From Gammaproteobacteria bacterium (GTDB lineage Bacteria > Pseudomonadota > Gammaproteobacteria > Ga0077536), in NCBI GenBank assembly GCA_020845935.1, contig JADLEV010000023.1, positions 1 to 42,904 on the forward strand: a DNA stretch of 42,904 bases, written 5' to 3'. Positions within the stretch are counted from its first letter, which is position 1, and the number at the start of each line of letters is the position of its first letter. The notes below the pieces were generated by a model. It searched no databases. It saw only the letters and a list, made by a program, of their open reading frames with translations, and was not told the origin of the DNA. Made by a program: the position numbers and the translations under genes. Positions 27,149-36,799 of the stretch are shown piece after piece.

Positions 27149-28716
27149 CAGTGCCGGAAGTGTCGCGTGCCGGTGAACAGCATGGCGATGCCGTGCTCGT
27201 CGGCCGCCGCGATCACTTCCTCGTCGCGCACCGACCCGCCCGGCTGGATCACCGCCGTGATTCCGGCCTGGGCCGCCGCGTCGATCGAATCGCGAAATGG
27301 AAAGAACGCATCCGAGGCCATCACCGAGCCGGCGACCGTGAGCCCCTCGTCGGCCGCCTTCAGCGCCGCGATGCGCGCGCTGATGACGCGGCTCATCTGC
27401 CCCGCGCCGATGCCGATGGTCATGCGCTCGCGGGCATAGACGATCGCGTTTGACTTGACCGCGGTGACGACGCGCCAGGCGAATTCGAGGTCGCCGTGCT
27501 GTGCCGCGGTCGGCGTGCACCGGGTCACGCAGCGCAGGGTCGCGGGATCGAGCGGGGCGCGCGTCAGATCGCGATCCTGCACCAGCAGGCCGCCGGTAAC
27601 GCGGCGGTAATCGCGCTGCGTGGCCGGCTGATCTTCCCAACGGCCGGTTTCGAGCACGCGAATCTGCGGCTTGTCCTGCAGTATCTCGAGCGCTTGCTGC
27701 GCGATCTCCGGCGCGATGATCACCTCGACGAATTGCCGCGCGAGGATTGCCCGCACGGTCGCCGCATCGAGCGTCCGGTTGAAGGCGATGATGCCGCCAT
27801 AGGCCGAGGTGGGATCGGTCAGATAGGCGCGTTGATAGGCCTGCGTGATGTCGTCTGATTCGGCGACGCCGCAGGGATTCGCATGCTTGACGATGACGCA
27901 GGCCGGCGCGGCAAAGGCGGCGACGCAATCGAGTGCGGCATCGGCGTCGGCGATGTTGTTGAACGACAGTTCCTTGCCCTGTTTCTGCCTTGCGGTCGCG
28001 ATGCTGCCGGCGGGTGGCGTCGGATCGATGTAGAACGCCGCGTGCTGATGCGGATTCTCGCCGTATCGCAGTGCCTGTGCCTTGTCGAAATGCAGCGCGA
28101 GGCGCTCCGGGAAATCGGTTTGCGTGCCATCAAAAGCGCGCGCCGACAGATAATTGGCAATCGTGCTGTCGTAACGCGCGGTATGGGTGAAGGCCTTGAC
28201 CGCGAGCGCGTAGCGGCGCTCGGCGGAGAGGGCGCCGGTCGCGCGCAACTCGGCGATCACGTCGGCATAATCCGCGGGATCGACGACGATGGCGACATCA
28301 CGATGATTCTTCGCCGCGGCACGCACCATCGTCGGACCACCAATGTCAATGTTCTCGATCGCTTCGGCAAAAGAACAATCAGCCCGGGCGATGGTCTGTT
28401 CGAACGGATAGAGATTGACAACGACCAGGTCGATGGGTGAGATGCCATGAGCCTGCATCGTGGCCTCGTCTCGATCGCGCCGACCAAGGATGCCGCCATG
28501 GATCACCGGATGCAGCGTTTTCAGCCGGCCGGCCATCAGTTCGGGAAAACCCGTGTGTTGCGAGACGTCGATGACCGCGATGCCCTCATCGCGCAGCAAT
28601 TGCGCGGTACCTCCGGTGGACAGGATCTCGACGCCGAGACGTTGCAGCTCGGCCGCGAGGTCACGCAGGCCGGTCTTGTCCGAAACGCTTACCAGCGCGC
28701 GGGCGATGCGGTTCAT
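27148..28716 (-). CDS. purH: Bifunctional AICAR transformylase/IMP cyclohydrolase
   Basis: PurH catalyses the last two steps of IMP synthesis. The 522 residues comprise an MGS-like cyclohydrolase domain (1-150: [52 protein letters not shown]) and an AICARFT domain. The latter has the catalytic KHANPCGVA motif near residue 265 and a conserved C-terminal segment ([28 protein letters not shown]). It lies in the conserved fis-purH-purD order. Confidence 0.98.
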   Translation of the reverse strand: MNRIARALVSVSDKTGLRDLAAELQRLGVEILSTGGTAQLLRDEGIAVIDVSQHTGFPELMAGRLKTLHPVIHGGILGRRDRDEATMQAHGISPIDLVVVNLYPFEQTIARADCSFAEAIENIDIGGPTMVRAAAKNHRDVAIVVDPADYADVIAELRATGALSAERRYALAVKAFTHTARYDSTIANYLSARAFDGTQTDFPERLALHFDKAQALRYGENPHQHAAFYIDPTPPAGSIATARQKQGKELSFNNIADADAALDCVAAFAAPACVIVKHANPCGVAESDDITQAYQRAYLTDPTSAYGGIIAFNRTLDAATVRAILARQFVEVIIAPEIAQQALEILQDKPQIRVLETGRWEDQPATQRDYRRVTGGLLVQDRDLTRAPLDPATLRCVTRCTPTAAQHGDLEFAWRVVTAVKSNAIVYARERMTIGIGAGQMSRVISARIAALKAADEGLTVAGSVMASDAFFPFRDSIDAAAQAGITAVIQPGGSVRDEEVIAAADEHGIAMLFTGTRHFRH

Positions 28717-28777
28717 GGGATTGATCCGTCTTCAGGCGGAAGGCGGCACGGCACCCAGCACTGGTGCTGCCGGCACC

Positions 28778-29059
28778 TCAGCCCGCCAGGCCATATTTCT
28801 GCAGCTTCTTGCGCAGCGTGGCGCGATTGAGACCAAGATAGTCGGCGGCACGCGAAATGTTGCCCCGCGTCGCGCGCAGCGTCACTTCGAGCAGCGGCCG
28901 CTCGACCTGCGACAACACGAGTTCATAAAGCTCGGACGGCTTTTCGCCATTGAGCCGATTGAAATAACCTTCCACCGATCGTTCCACCAGCGCGCACAGC
29001 GGCGCCGATTCGCCGTCACTGCGCGTCGTTTCGATAGCCTTGCGTGGCGACGCATTCAT
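28778..29059 (-). CDS. fis: DNA-binding protein Fis
   Basis: Fis is a nucleoid-associated protein that bends DNA, stimulates rRNA promoters and site-specific recombination, and peaks in early exponential growth. The 93-residue protein has the usual N-terminal variable arm, the dimer helices (LYELVLSQVERPLLEVTL) and the C-terminal helix-turn-helix (RGNISRAADYLGLNRATLRKKLQKYGL). The ATG at 29059 is preferred over a TTG seven codons upstream. In many gammaproteobacteria dusB precedes fis; here the upstream gene is the DUF3426 protein and no dusB is present. Confidence 0.95.
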   Translation of the reverse strand: MNASPRKAIETTRSDGESAPLCALVERSVEGYFNRLNGEKPSELYELVLSQVERPLLEVTLRATRGNISRAADYLGLNRATLRKKLQKYGLAG

Positions 29060-29265
29060 GCCTGGATTCCGTGCGTTCAACGACTGCGGCGCAAGTCGTG
29101 CGCCGAGCGACTTCCGGTGTACGCAAGGAAAAGAAATTCATGCCGATCGAGCAATCGCATAAACGCATCCGCTGGGTGTTCGTTGTTGTTGGCTTCCGCG
29201 AGGACGCGTCGCGTTGCCCGGATTGCAGCAAGCGCCTCGATGGCCACGGTGGAACAGCGGTGACG

Positions 29266-29271
29266 ATGATA
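29266..29271 (-). promoter_or_regulatory. Candidate -10 box upstream of fis-purH-purD
   Basis: TATCAT on the minus strand, preceded by TGGC, with only a weak -35 (TTCCGC at 17 bases). It lies about 200 bases before the fis ATG in the 317-base gap between fis and the DUF3426 gene, which holds no supported gene. The long leader would suit a growth-regulated operon, but this is a weak call. Confidence 0.3.
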
Positions 29272-29376
29272 GCCACATTTTCCTGGTGGCGGAAGTGCCG
29301 TTCACGCCACGGTCTCGGCAATCCCTGACTTCGTCACGAACGACGTCGCGCTGCAGACGTGAGGCGTGATGAGCGG

Positions 29377-30369
29377 TCAGCGAAACGCGAATTCGAACCC
29401 CACAGCGTCACGGTGCATTCCGGCAAGTTCGAGCACGACAAACACCGGGCGCGAAGGTTGCATGCCCGCGTCAACATCGATCGACGGATCGAGATACTCG
29501 TCCGGAGCAAACCTTCGCCTGCCGATGGTTCGGCCGGTGCGATCGAACAGGCTCATCTCGATCGTTGGATAGCGCTGCACGGACTGCGCTCGGCTGATCA
29601 TCGTGACGTTGGCAAGCAAGGCATCGGGGAAACGCGGGTGATCGCGCACATCGCGAGCGAGCAGTTCGATTTCCGGCGCGTTCGCTTCCGCATCGAGCCG
29701 GCAACCAAGCGTGGCGCACCAGCGCTCGACCGGCGTGCGCCAGTCGGGGAAGCGCGTCAACAACGCTTCGCGCAGCTGCCAGGCGATCTGGCCGGCGAGG
29801 ATCAACAGCAACAGTAACGCACTCGTCACCCAGAACCAGCGCCAGCTCCGTCGCGCATGTTGCACGCTGCGCAGTGCCGCAAGGTCCTGTTGCAGCACCT
29901 CTGGTGCATCCGCGTCCGTTTCTTCGGTATGGGCGCTCACCGATAAAGCGTCACGCGTCACCGGCGTCTCGTCCTGCGCGACCTCCAGCTCGTACGCGTC
30001 TTCAAGATCCGCGGTGTCCCGCCGCAACGGCGGCAGGTCCGTGGCCTGAAGCATGATCGGCGCCGCCACGGGCGGCGGCGGGCTGGGTTGCGCCGGCTCG
30101 GTGACGGTCTCCGCCGACACGACTTCGCCGTCCGGGAAGGACGGCCGCGGCGGCGCCGCTGGTGCTGCGATACCGTGTGCCCTGAGCGCCGGAGTGTCGT
30201 CTGGCTTCAAAGCTTCCGGTTCGACGGCGGCCGTCCGTTCTTCGAGCAGGCGATCGACCGCATAGAAGACCTGTTGGCACGCGCCGCAACGGACGAAACC
30301 TTGCGCCTGCCGCAACTGCGCCGGATGGATCCGGAATACGGCCGCGCAACGATCACACTGCGTCAGCAT
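29377..30369 (-). CDS. Zinc-ribbon and DUF3426 domain membrane protein
   Basis: A 330-residue protein of unknown function, conserved next to prmA in proteobacteria. The N-terminus is an MJ0042-type zinc ribbon, CDRCAAVF and VRCGACQQVF (residues 5-36). A low-complexity, proline- and acid-rich linker covers about 45-165. One membrane helix (FWVTSALLLLLILAGQIAW) lies near 185. The rest is a periplasmic DUF3426 domain (NVTMISRAQSVQRYPTIEMSLFD, RRFAPDEYL). The arrangement suggests a cytoplasmic metal-binding head with a periplasmic sensor or adaptor; no function is proven. Confidence 0.9.
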   Translation of the reverse strand: MLTQCDRCAAVFRIHPAQLRQAQGFVRCGACQQVFYAVDRLLEERTAAVEPEALKPDDTPALRAHGIAAPAAPPRPSFPDGEVVSAETVTEPAQPSPPPPVAAPIMLQATDLPPLRRDTADLEDAYELEVAQDETPVTRDALSVSAHTEETDADAPEVLQQDLAALRSVQHARRSWRWFWVTSALLLLLILAGQIAWQLREALLTRFPDWRTPVERWCATLGCRLDAEANAPEIELLARDVRDHPRFPDALLANVTMISRAQSVQRYPTIEMSLFDRTGRTIGRRRFAPDEYLDPSIDVDAGMQPSRPVFVVLELAGMHRDAVGFEFAFR

Positions 30370-30502
30370 GGTACCCGTACCTGTCAGAAACGACCTTCGC
30401 AGCTTGTTGCATGACTACGCCGCTCGGCATGATTTCATGGCGCGCAGCCTCGCCACGCGAATCGATTCGGGCCCTCTCACGGGCATTGCTTGTTTCGATC
30501 GC

Positions 30503-31390
30503 TCACGCCGCGTCACCCTCTCGTCGCGTCCCAATCAACAGCGCCCAGTCGCCATCGATCCGCGGTGGCAGCATAGCAAACATCGACCGATAGGCCGTGA
30601 GGCATTCCTCGGTCTGGTCCTGCAACAAACCGGACAGGATGATGGTGCCGCCCGGTCGCAGCAACATGGCGAACCGTGGCGCGAGCTCCAGCAGCGGCTG
30701 CAACAGGATATTGCCGACCAACAGGTCCGCAGAGCCGTCGCGTAATTCATCCGGCGTCGATACCTCGATTCCGGCGGCGACTTCGTTACGCTCTATGTTG
30801 TCGCGTGCCACTTCGAGCGCCGTCGCATCGATGTCGACCGCGCGGATCGTCGGTACGCCGAGTTTGGCCGCAGCGATCGCGAGAATACCCGAACCGCAGC
30901 CGTAATCGATCAGAATCCGGGTCGCCGGTTTGATCGTCCGGCACAGCTCGGTAAGACACAGTGCCGTGGTTTCGTGGCGGCCCGTACCGAACGCCGCGCC
31001 AGGATCGAGTCGCACGACCGGCAAGCCGCCCGGGTCGAGCGGCGTATCGATCGGGCAGACCCAAAGGCGATCGGCGAAGCAGCGTGGCACGAAGTGCTCC
31101 CGCCAGACTTCAGTCCAGTCGCGATCGGCGAGACACGAACAACGGTGGGGCGGCAGATCCGGGTACGCCGTACGCAGCCGGGTGATGAGTTGCCGCGGCT
31201 CGGCATCGAACAAGGCGCAGAGATCGCTCGTGCCGCCTTGCGCTGGCATCACGCCCGGTTCATCGAACCGGGCATCGCGCGGCAGCAGGGTCACCGCCAT
31301 CGCGCCGGCGGCTTCCAGCCTCCCGGTCCAGCGCTCCGCCGCCTGTTCGCCGAGGTCGGGGATGACGAGTTGAATCCACTGAGCGGTCAT
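30503..31390 (-). CDS. prmA: Ribosomal protein L11 methyltransferase
   Basis: PrmA trimethylates amino groups of ribosomal protein L11 using S-adenosylmethionine. The 295-residue protein has the N-terminal L11-recognition domain (WIQLVIPDLGEQAAERW), the linker with RDWTEVWREHFVP, and the Rossmann methyltransferase domain with the signature LDPGAAFGTGRHETT, SAM motif I DYGCGSGILAIAA and VGNILLQPLLEL (the NxxxxP-like region is altered to NILLQP). The ATG at 31390 fits the conserved N-terminus; the frame is open further upstream but overlaps accC. It lies 52 bases after accC. Confidence 0.96.
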   Translation of the reverse strand: MTAQWIQLVIPDLGEQAAERWTGRLEAAGAMAVTLLPRDARFDEPGVMPAQGGTSDLCALFDAEPRQLITRLRTAYPDLPPHRCSCLADRDWTEVWREHFVPRCFADRLWVCPIDTPLDPGGLPVVRLDPGAAFGTGRHETTALCLTELCRTIKPATRILIDYGCGSGILAIAAAKLGVPTIRAVDIDATALEVARDNIERNEVAAGIEVSTPDELRDGSADLLVGNILLQPLLELAPRFAMLLRPGGTIILSGLLQDQTEECLTAYRSMFAMLPPRIDGDWALLIGTRREGDAA

Positions 31391-31442
31391 GCTGGCCGGC
31401 TGCACGTGGCTGGTAATGATCCCCGAGCTGAGGCGAGGCGCC

Positions 31443-32786
31443 TCAGTCGATGCCGATCTTGCGTTCCAGATAGTGGATGTCGACGCCGCCTCGATGAAAG
31501 TCGCCATCACCAAGGAGATCGAGGTGCAGCGCCTGATTGGTCGTGATGCCTTCGACGACCATCTCGGACAAGGCGTTTTCGAGCCGCCGCAGTGCGCGAA
31601 CGCGCGTCGCACCGGAGACGATCAGCTTGGCGATCATCGAGTCGTAATAAGGCGGTACCGTGTAACCGCTGTAAACGTGGGTATCGATCCGCACGCCCGG
31701 CCCGCCGGGAAGATGGAACATCTTTATGCGGCCAGGCGAGGGCAGAAACGTCCGGGGATGCTCGGCATTGATCCGGCACTCGATGGCGTGCCCCTTGATC
31801 GTGACTTCGTCCTGGCGGTAAGCGAGCGGTTCGCCAGCGGCGATTGCCAATTGCTGCGCGACGATATCGACGCCGGTGATCATCTCGGTGACCGGATGCT
31901 CGACCTGGATCCGGGTGTTGACCTCGATGAAATAGAACTGGCCGTCCTGATACAGGAACTCGAACGTGCCGGCACCGCGGTAGCCGATGTCCTGACAGGC
32001 CTTGACGCACATGCCGCCGAGCCGGGCGCGTGTTTCGGCATCGATGCCGGGCGCCGGCGCCTCCTCGATGACCTTCTGGTGACGGCGTTGTACCGAGCAG
32101 TCGCGTTCGCCGAGATGAATCACATTGCCGTGGTTGTCGGCGAGTACCTGGACCTCGATATGGCGCGGCCGCTCGAGATACTTTTCCAGATAGAGCGAAC
32201 CGTCGCCGAAGGCCGCTTCCGCCTCGGCGCGCGTGATCGCGACGGCGCTGTGCAGGGAGGCCTCGGTATTGACGACGCGCATGCCGCGCCCGCCGCCGCC
32301 CGCCGCCGCCTTGATGATGACCGGGTAGCCGATGGTGCGAGCGAGTTTCGCAATGGTGTCGAAGTCCTCGCCGATCGCGCCTTCCGAGCCGGGCACGCAG
32401 GGAACGCCACAACGGCGCATTGCAGCCTTTGCCGCGACCTTGTCACCAAGCAAACGAACGGTTTCCGGTTTCGGGCCGATGAAGATGAAACCGCTGCGCT
32501 CGACCTGCTCGGCGAAATCGGCGTTCTCGGACAGGAAACCGTAGCCGGGATGGATCGCGACCGCGTTGGTGACCTCGGCGGCACTGATGATGGCCGGAAT
32601 GTTGAGGTAACTGTCGCGGGCCTGTGGCGGGCCGATGCAGACCGATTCGTCGGCGAGCCGGACATGCATCAGCTCGCGATCGGCGGTTGAATGCACCGCC
32701 ACCGTCTTGATGCCGAACTCGCGGCAGGCGCGCAGGATGCGCAATGCGATCTCGCCGCGATTCGCGATGACGACTTTATCGAGCAT
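31443..32786 (-). CDS. accC: Acetyl-CoA carboxylase, biotin carboxylase subunit
   Basis: AccC carboxylates biotin on AccB with ATP and bicarbonate, the first half-reaction of malonyl-CoA formation. It has 447 residues, the normal size. Visible landmarks: [17 protein letters not shown] at the N-terminus, ATP-grasp loop [14 protein letters not shown] near 160, [18 protein letters not shown] near 225, [15 protein letters not shown] near 287 and [13 protein letters not shown] near 330. It is 21 bases downstream of accB, the universal arrangement. Confidence 0.98.
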   Translation of the reverse strand: MLDKVVIANRGEIALRILRACREFGIKTVAVHSTADRELMHVRLADESVCIGPPQARDSYLNIPAIISAAEVTNAVAIHPGYGFLSENADFAEQVERSGFIFIGPKPETVRLLGDKVAAKAAMRRCGVPCVPGSEGAIGEDFDTIAKLARTIGYPVIIKAAAGGGGRGMRVVNTEASLHSAVAITRAEAEAAFGDGSLYLEKYLERPRHIEVQVLADNHGNVIHLGERDCSVQRRHQKVIEEAPAPGIDAETRARLGGMCVKACQDIGYRGAGTFEFLYQDGQFYFIEVNTRIQVEHPVTEMITGVDIVAQQLAIAAGEPLAYRQDEVTIKGHAIECRINAEHPRTFLPSPGRIKMFHLPGGPGVRIDTHVYSGYTVPPYYDSMIAKLIVSGATRVRALRRLENALSEMVVEGITTNQALHLDLLGDGDFHRGGVDIHYLERKIGID

Positions 32787-32807
32787 GGGGAAACCCCGGT
32801 GTCGGCG

Positions 32808-33251
32808 CTACTTGATGATGAACAGGGGTTGGCCGAATTCGACCGGCTGACCGTTCTCGACCAGGATCCCGGCGACGATACCGCTGATGTCCGCTTCGAT
32901 CTGGTTCATGATCTTCATCGCTTCCAGGATGCACAGCGTCTGCCCTTGCACTACCGCCTGACCGACCTCGACGAAGTTCGGCGTCTGCGGTGACGCCGCT
33001 CGATAGAAAGTACCGACCATCGGCGCCCTGACGATATGCCCTTCCGGCACGGCTTCGCGTTCCGGTTCTTCGGGCAACACCCTGGGTGACGGTGCCGCGG
33101 TCGCCAGCGGGGGCGCCAGCCGTGTTGCTGCCACCGTGGCATTCGAATAACGGCTGATGCGAACCGATTCCTCGCCTTCGCGGATTTCGAGTTCCGCGAC
33201 GTCCGTCTGCTCGAGCAGATCTATCAGCTTCTTGACCTTTCGTATGTCCAT
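32808..33251 (-). CDS. accB: Acetyl-CoA carboxylase biotin carboxyl carrier protein
   Basis: AccB carries carboxybiotin between AccC and the carboxyltransferase AccAD. It has 147 residues: an N-terminal helical domain ([15 protein letters not shown]), a proline/alanine-rich linker (about 45-68) and a C-terminal biotinyl domain with the biotin lysine K113 in EAMKIMN and the family thumb region ([12 protein letters not shown]). The ATG at 33251 starts the conserved sequence. It is 13 bases after aroQ. Confidence 0.98.
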   Translation of the reverse strand: MDIRKVKKLIDLLEQTDVAELEIREGEESVRISRYSNATVAATRLAPPLATAAPSPRVLPEEPEREAVPEGHIVRAPMVGTFYRAASPQTPNFVEVGQAVVQGQTLCILEAMKIMNQIEADISGIVAGILVENGQPVEFGQPLFIIK

Positions 33252-33264
33252 CTTCCAGCCCCGG

Positions 33265-33714
33265 TTATGGCGACGCGCGATCGGCCTCGGCCATCGCCGC
33301 GCGTAAAGCGAATTCGTAGCCCAGCGGGCCAAATCCACAGATCACTCCCACCGCCCGATCAGCAAGCAAACTGCGATGCCGGAATTCCTCGCGCGCATGG
33401 ATGTTCGACAGGTGTACTTCGACGAATGGGATGGCGACACCCAGGAGCGCATCACGCAACGCGATGCTCGTGTGGGTCCAGGCGCCGGCGTTGATGATGA
33501 TGCAGCGAACCTGATCCCGCGGTGCGGCATGGATCCGCTCGAGCAGCACATGCTCGGCGTTGCTCTGCGCACAAACTAGCTCATGGCCTCCAGCTTTTGC
33601 CTGTGCCACGAGCCGGGTTTCAATCGCTACCAGCGTTTCCCGGCCATAGAGCGTCGGTTCTCGCTGCCCGAGCAGATTCAGGTTCGGCCCATTGAGCATC
33701 AACAGCTTTGCCAA
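33265..33714 (-). CDS. aroQ: Type II 3-dehydroquinate dehydratase
   Basis: AroQ catalyses the trans-dehydration of 3-dehydroquinate in the shikimate pathway. The 149 residues include [21 protein letters not shown] at the N-terminus (with the active-site loop arginine and Tyr), [37 protein letters not shown] and [17 protein letters not shown] chose the TTG at 33714: it gives the usual MAKLL- start and has AAGGGGAG seven bases upstream, whereas the ATG at 33699 has no ribosome binding site. It heads the aroQ-accB-accC group. Confidence 0.95.
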   Translation of the reverse strand: MAKLLMLNGPNLNLLGQREPTLYGRETLVAIETRLVAQAKAGGHELVCAQSNAEHVLLERIHAAPRDQVRCIIINAGAWTHTSIALRDALLGVAIPFVEVHLSNIHAREEFRHRSLLADRAVGVICGFGPLGYEFALRAAMAEADRASP

Positions 33715-33755
33715 CGCCGTGCTCCCCTTCGATCGGTCGTTGTCGGTGGCCGCGG

Positions 33756-33764
33756 AGTCTAGCA
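33756..33764 (-). promoter_or_regulatory. Extended -10 promoter of aroQ-accB-accC
   Basis: TGCTAGACT on the minus strand: a TGn extension followed by TAGACT, which matches the -10 consensus at four of six positions. The -35 region is weak, as is common for extended -10 promoters. It is about 40 bases upstream of the aroQ start and after the stop of the TlpA-like gene. Confidence 0.45.
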
Positions 33765-33810
33765 GAAGATCGGCGACGATCCTCACAGGATCGCGTATTT
33801 TACTCGCGAG

Positions 33811-34368
33811 TTAACGCTGGATTCCGGAGCCAAGACCCAACAAGAAGCGCTCCGCGTCGGCTTCATGCCATTCCCCCAGTTGCCGGTGGATCACGTCGCG
33901 GTTCTCATCCAGGACGACGGTGAACGGCAGTGCCCCATGATCGTTGCCAAGCTGGCGATTCAACTGCAAGGCCTGCTGTTCTCCCAGCAGCACCGGATAA
34001 TTGATCGCGACCGTGGTGAGGTATTTCTGTACTGCCTCCCGGTCATCGATCGCGACGCCGAGAAACTGCACACCCCGATCCTGCAGCCGTTCCTGCAAAC
34101 GGATAAATACCGGAACCTCACGCATGCATGGCGCACACCAGGTACCCCAGAAGTTGACGACGAGGTAATTCGCCGTCCAGTCGGTGATGGCGCGCCGATC
34201 ACCGGCGAGCGTGTCGAACTGGAGCGTTGCCGGATCGACCGCCGGTTCGCTCGCGTCGGACACCAGCGGGTTTGGCTTCGGCGAGACCAGGTCAAAGGCG
34301 CGATAACCGGCCCACGCCGCCGCCAGACCGGCGGCAACACCGATCAAAGCGAGGCGGAGCGGCCTCAA
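33811..34368 (-). CDS. TlpA-family periplasmic thiol:disulfide oxidoreductase
   Basis: A 185-residue thioredoxin-fold protein anchored by an N-terminal hydrophobic segment (LALIGVAAGLAAAWAGY). The redox motif is WGTWCAPC with C78 and C81, followed by VPVFIRLQERL and the cis-proline region ALPFTVVLDENRDVI. Such proteins reduce periplasmic disulfides, often with electrons from DsbD, which is encoded directly upstream. The start is a TTG at 34368 overlapping the dsbD stop (TTGA), so the two are probably translated together. The client protein is unknown. Confidence 0.92.
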   Translation of the reverse strand: MRPLRLALIGVAAGLAAAWAGYRAFDLVSPKPNPLVSDASEPAVDPATLQFDTLAGDRRAITDWTANYLVVNFWGTWCAPCMREVPVFIRLQERLQDRGVQFLGVAIDDREAVQKYLTTVAINYPVLLGEQQALQLNRQLGNDHGALPFTVVLDENRDVIHRQLGEWHEADAERFLLGLGSGIQR

Positions 34369-36287
34369 GGGGCTTGCAGCTTGGTCAGCCGCGCGAGGAA
34401 CTTCTGCTCATCGGCGAAGCCGACGACACGCAGTTCGCGGCGCTCCTTGCCACTGATGTCATAGAACAGGATCGCGGGGGGGCCGATCAGTTCGTACTTC
34501 TTGAGCAGCGCCTGATCGGCGTCGTCGTTCTTGGTCACGTCCGCCTGCAGCACGACCATCTTGTCGAACTCGGCGAGCACGGCCGGCTTGCTGAACGTCT
34601 TGTGCTCCATCTCCTTGCACTCGACACACCAGTCGGCATAAAAGTCGAGCATCGCCGTCTTGCCAGCAGCCTTCGCGGAGGCAAGCTGACCGTCCAGCTC
34701 CGCAACGGTGGCTACACGGATGAACGTCGGCTTCGCTGCGGCGGTCGCGGCGCCGCCGACGCCGCCTCCGGCAAAGGACTTGAGCGGCTGCAGGACACTC
34801 TCGCCACCTGCCGCGGCGCCAATGATCAGCACCGTGCCATAGCACGCCATCGCAAGCCCAAGGCCCTTGAGCAGCCTTACCCAGCCGGAGGCTTCTGCCG
34901 CCAGCGAATCGAAAGCGCCAAGGTAAATCGAGGTGCCGAGAAGCAGCAGACCCCAGAGCGCCAGTGTTGCCGCCGGCGGGATGATGCGCGACAGGAACCA
35001 GACTGCGACTCCGAGCATCATCACGCCAAAGACATACTGAACCTTGACCATCCACATCCCGGCGCGCGGCAGCAGCGAGCCGGCCGAAGTACCGACCGCA
35101 AGCAGGGGCGTCCCCATGCCCATGCCCAGCATGAACAGCGCGCCGCCACCGAGCAGCGGATCGCCTTCCTTGCCGATGTACATCAATGCGCCCGCAAGCG
35201 GCGGCGCGACGCAGGGGCCGACGATGATCGCCGAGATGAAGCCCATGATCGCCACACCAAACGCCGACCCGCCCTGACGTCCTCGACTCACCGATTCCAG
35301 CCGGTTGGTGATCGCGGCGGGCAGTTGCAGCTTGTACAAACCAAACATCGACAGCGCGAGGGCGACGAACACGGCGGAGAAAGTGATCAACGCCACCGGA
35401 TGCTGGAAACTGGCCTGCAGATTGTGACCAAACAGCCCGGCGATGACTCCGGCTATCGCATAGGCAACGGCCATCGAAACGACATAAACCGCGGACAGGA
35501 AAAGAGCGCCGCTGGTGCTCAGCTTTGTGCCCTGGCCGGCGATGATGCCCGACAGGATCGGGATCATCGGGAAGACGCAAGGCGTCAGCGACAGTAACAG
35601 GCCAAAACCGTAGAAGGTGAGCAATGCCTGCCAGGCACTATTTCCTTTGAGCATCCCGGCGATCTTGTCTGCTTCGTTAAGCTCAACCTCCTCATCCGCT
35701 GCGGCCGGGGCCGCAATGGCATTGTTAGCTACCGCCGTTGCTGCTGCTGCGGCCGCCGCCGGACTCAATTTGCCGAAATCGAACGGCACCTTTTTCCGCA
35801 TCGGCGGATAGCAGATACCCCCATCGGCGCACCCCTGGTAGGTCACGGTCACTTCGACCGCATCGGGCACATCGGCACCGGTCCGCGCCACCGGCACGTC
35901 GATTTCCAGCTGATGCTTGAAGATGGCCATCTCGCCGAAATACTCGTCGTGCTTCATGACGGCTTCCGGGAAGTCGACAGCGCCGAAACCGACCCCTTCG
36001 ACCGAGCTGCGGAACTCGATCTTGGCGCGGTACATGTAGTAGCCGTCCGCAATCTCCCAGGAGAGTTGCAACCGACCTTCGGCGTCTTGAGTGCCGCGCA
36101 TGACGAAGGCCTGGTCAGGTAGCAGGAACTCCTTCTCGCCTTCGGCTAGAACGGATTCCGTCGCCGAAGCTTCGCCCTCATCGATGGTTTGTCCCAGTTG
36201 CGCCGTGGCGGCGAGCGGCCACGCCAGCAGCCCCCACAGCAGCGCCAACAGCCCAAGATTCACGGATGGGTGTTTTCTGTTATCCAC
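34365..36287 (-). CDS. dsbD: Thiol:disulfide interchange protein DsbD
   Basis: DsbD moves electrons from cytoplasmic thioredoxin across the inner membrane to periplasmic partners. The 640-residue protein has a signal peptide (LLALLWGLLAWPLAATAQ), the periplasmic alpha domain with the cysteine pair in YQGCADGGICYPP near 155, and an eight-helix membrane domain with TPCVFPMIPILSG and GPCVAPPLAG. A C-terminal thioredoxin domain carries YADWCVECKEME near 555. All six cysteines are present. The GTG at 36287 has GGAG eight bases upstream and lies within the 3' end of cutA (28-base overlap). Confidence 0.96.
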   Translation of the reverse strand: MDNRKHPSVNLGLLALLWGLLAWPLAATAQLGQTIDEGEASATESVLAEGEKEFLLPDQAFVMRGTQDAEGRLQLSWEIADGYYMYRAKIEFRSSVEGVGFGAVDFPEAVMKHDEYFGEMAIFKHQLEIDVPVARTGADVPDAVEVTVTYQGCADGGICYPPMRKKVPFDFGKLSPAAAAAAATAVANNAIAAPAAADEEVELNEADKIAGMLKGNSAWQALLTFYGFGLLLSLTPCVFPMIPILSGIIAGQGTKLSTSGALFLSAVYVVSMAVAYAIAGVIAGLFGHNLQASFQHPVALITFSAVFVALALSMFGLYKLQLPAAITNRLESVSRGRQGGSAFGVAIMGFISAIIVGPCVAPPLAGALMYIGKEGDPLLGGGALFMLGMGMGTPLLAVGTSAGSLLPRAGMWMVKVQYVFGVMMLGVAVWFLSRIIPPAATLALWGLLLLGTSIYLGAFDSLAAEASGWVRLLKGLGLAMACYGTVLIIGAAAGGESVLQPLKSFAGGGVGGAATAAAKPTFIRVATVAELDGQLASAKAAGKTAMLDFYADWCVECKEMEHKTFSKPAVLAEFDKMVVLQADVTKNDDADQALLKKYELIGPPAILFYDISGKERRELRVVGFADEQKFLARLTKLQAP

Positions 36288-36589
36288 GATAAATACTCCG
36301 GCAAGCCGTTATCCACACGGACAGCGATGATTTCAGGGAGTTCATAAGGATGGCCCGCCTTGATTGCAGCGGCGAGCGCGTCGAAACAGATCTGCGTAGA
36401 TTTGATTAATAATACTACCTCATCTGCCTTTTCGAGCCTACCCTGCCAGCGGTAGATCGAGCGTGCTCCAGCAAGCTGCGTGACACAGGCTGCCAGCTTC
36501 CGCGTTACCAGATCCCCTGCGAGCCGCTCGGCGCTCACGCTGTCGGGACAGGTGGTCAGTACCAGTATCGCGGTCTGCCCTGCCGTCAC
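36260..36589 (-). CDS. cutA: Divalent-cation tolerance protein CutA
   Basis: A 109-residue trimeric protein of the CutA1 family: LVLTTCPDSVSAERLAGDLV, LAACVTQLAGARSIYRWQGRL, EVVLLIKST and HPYELPEIIAVRV. CutA was linked to copper tolerance in E. coli, but its molecular role is still unclear. The GTG at 36589 has GAGG seven bases upstream. It heads the cutA-dsbD-tlpA group and is divergent from glnE. Confidence 0.95.
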   Translation of the reverse strand: MTAGQTAILVLTTCPDSVSAERLAGDLVTRKLAACVTQLAGARSIYRWQGRLEKADEVVLLIKSTQICFDALAAAIKAGHPYELPEIIAVRVDNGLPEYLSWITENTHP

Positions 36590-36799
36590 CGCCGAGCCTC
36601 GCTGATTGGTCCTTGCCCGGTTATCATTTTAAATCCTGCCATGCAAAGCCCTATGCTCCGATGCGCATCTTGAGCGCTGATTTTACCGTTTGCCACGGCG
36701 GCAGCGGCATCAATGGCAGCACGGGTCGGCCTTTCGCCGGCCTGGGCGGCGTTCAAGGCGACCCGCCGCCAAAAGCTGGTTGCTTTCGAAACCCGTGTG

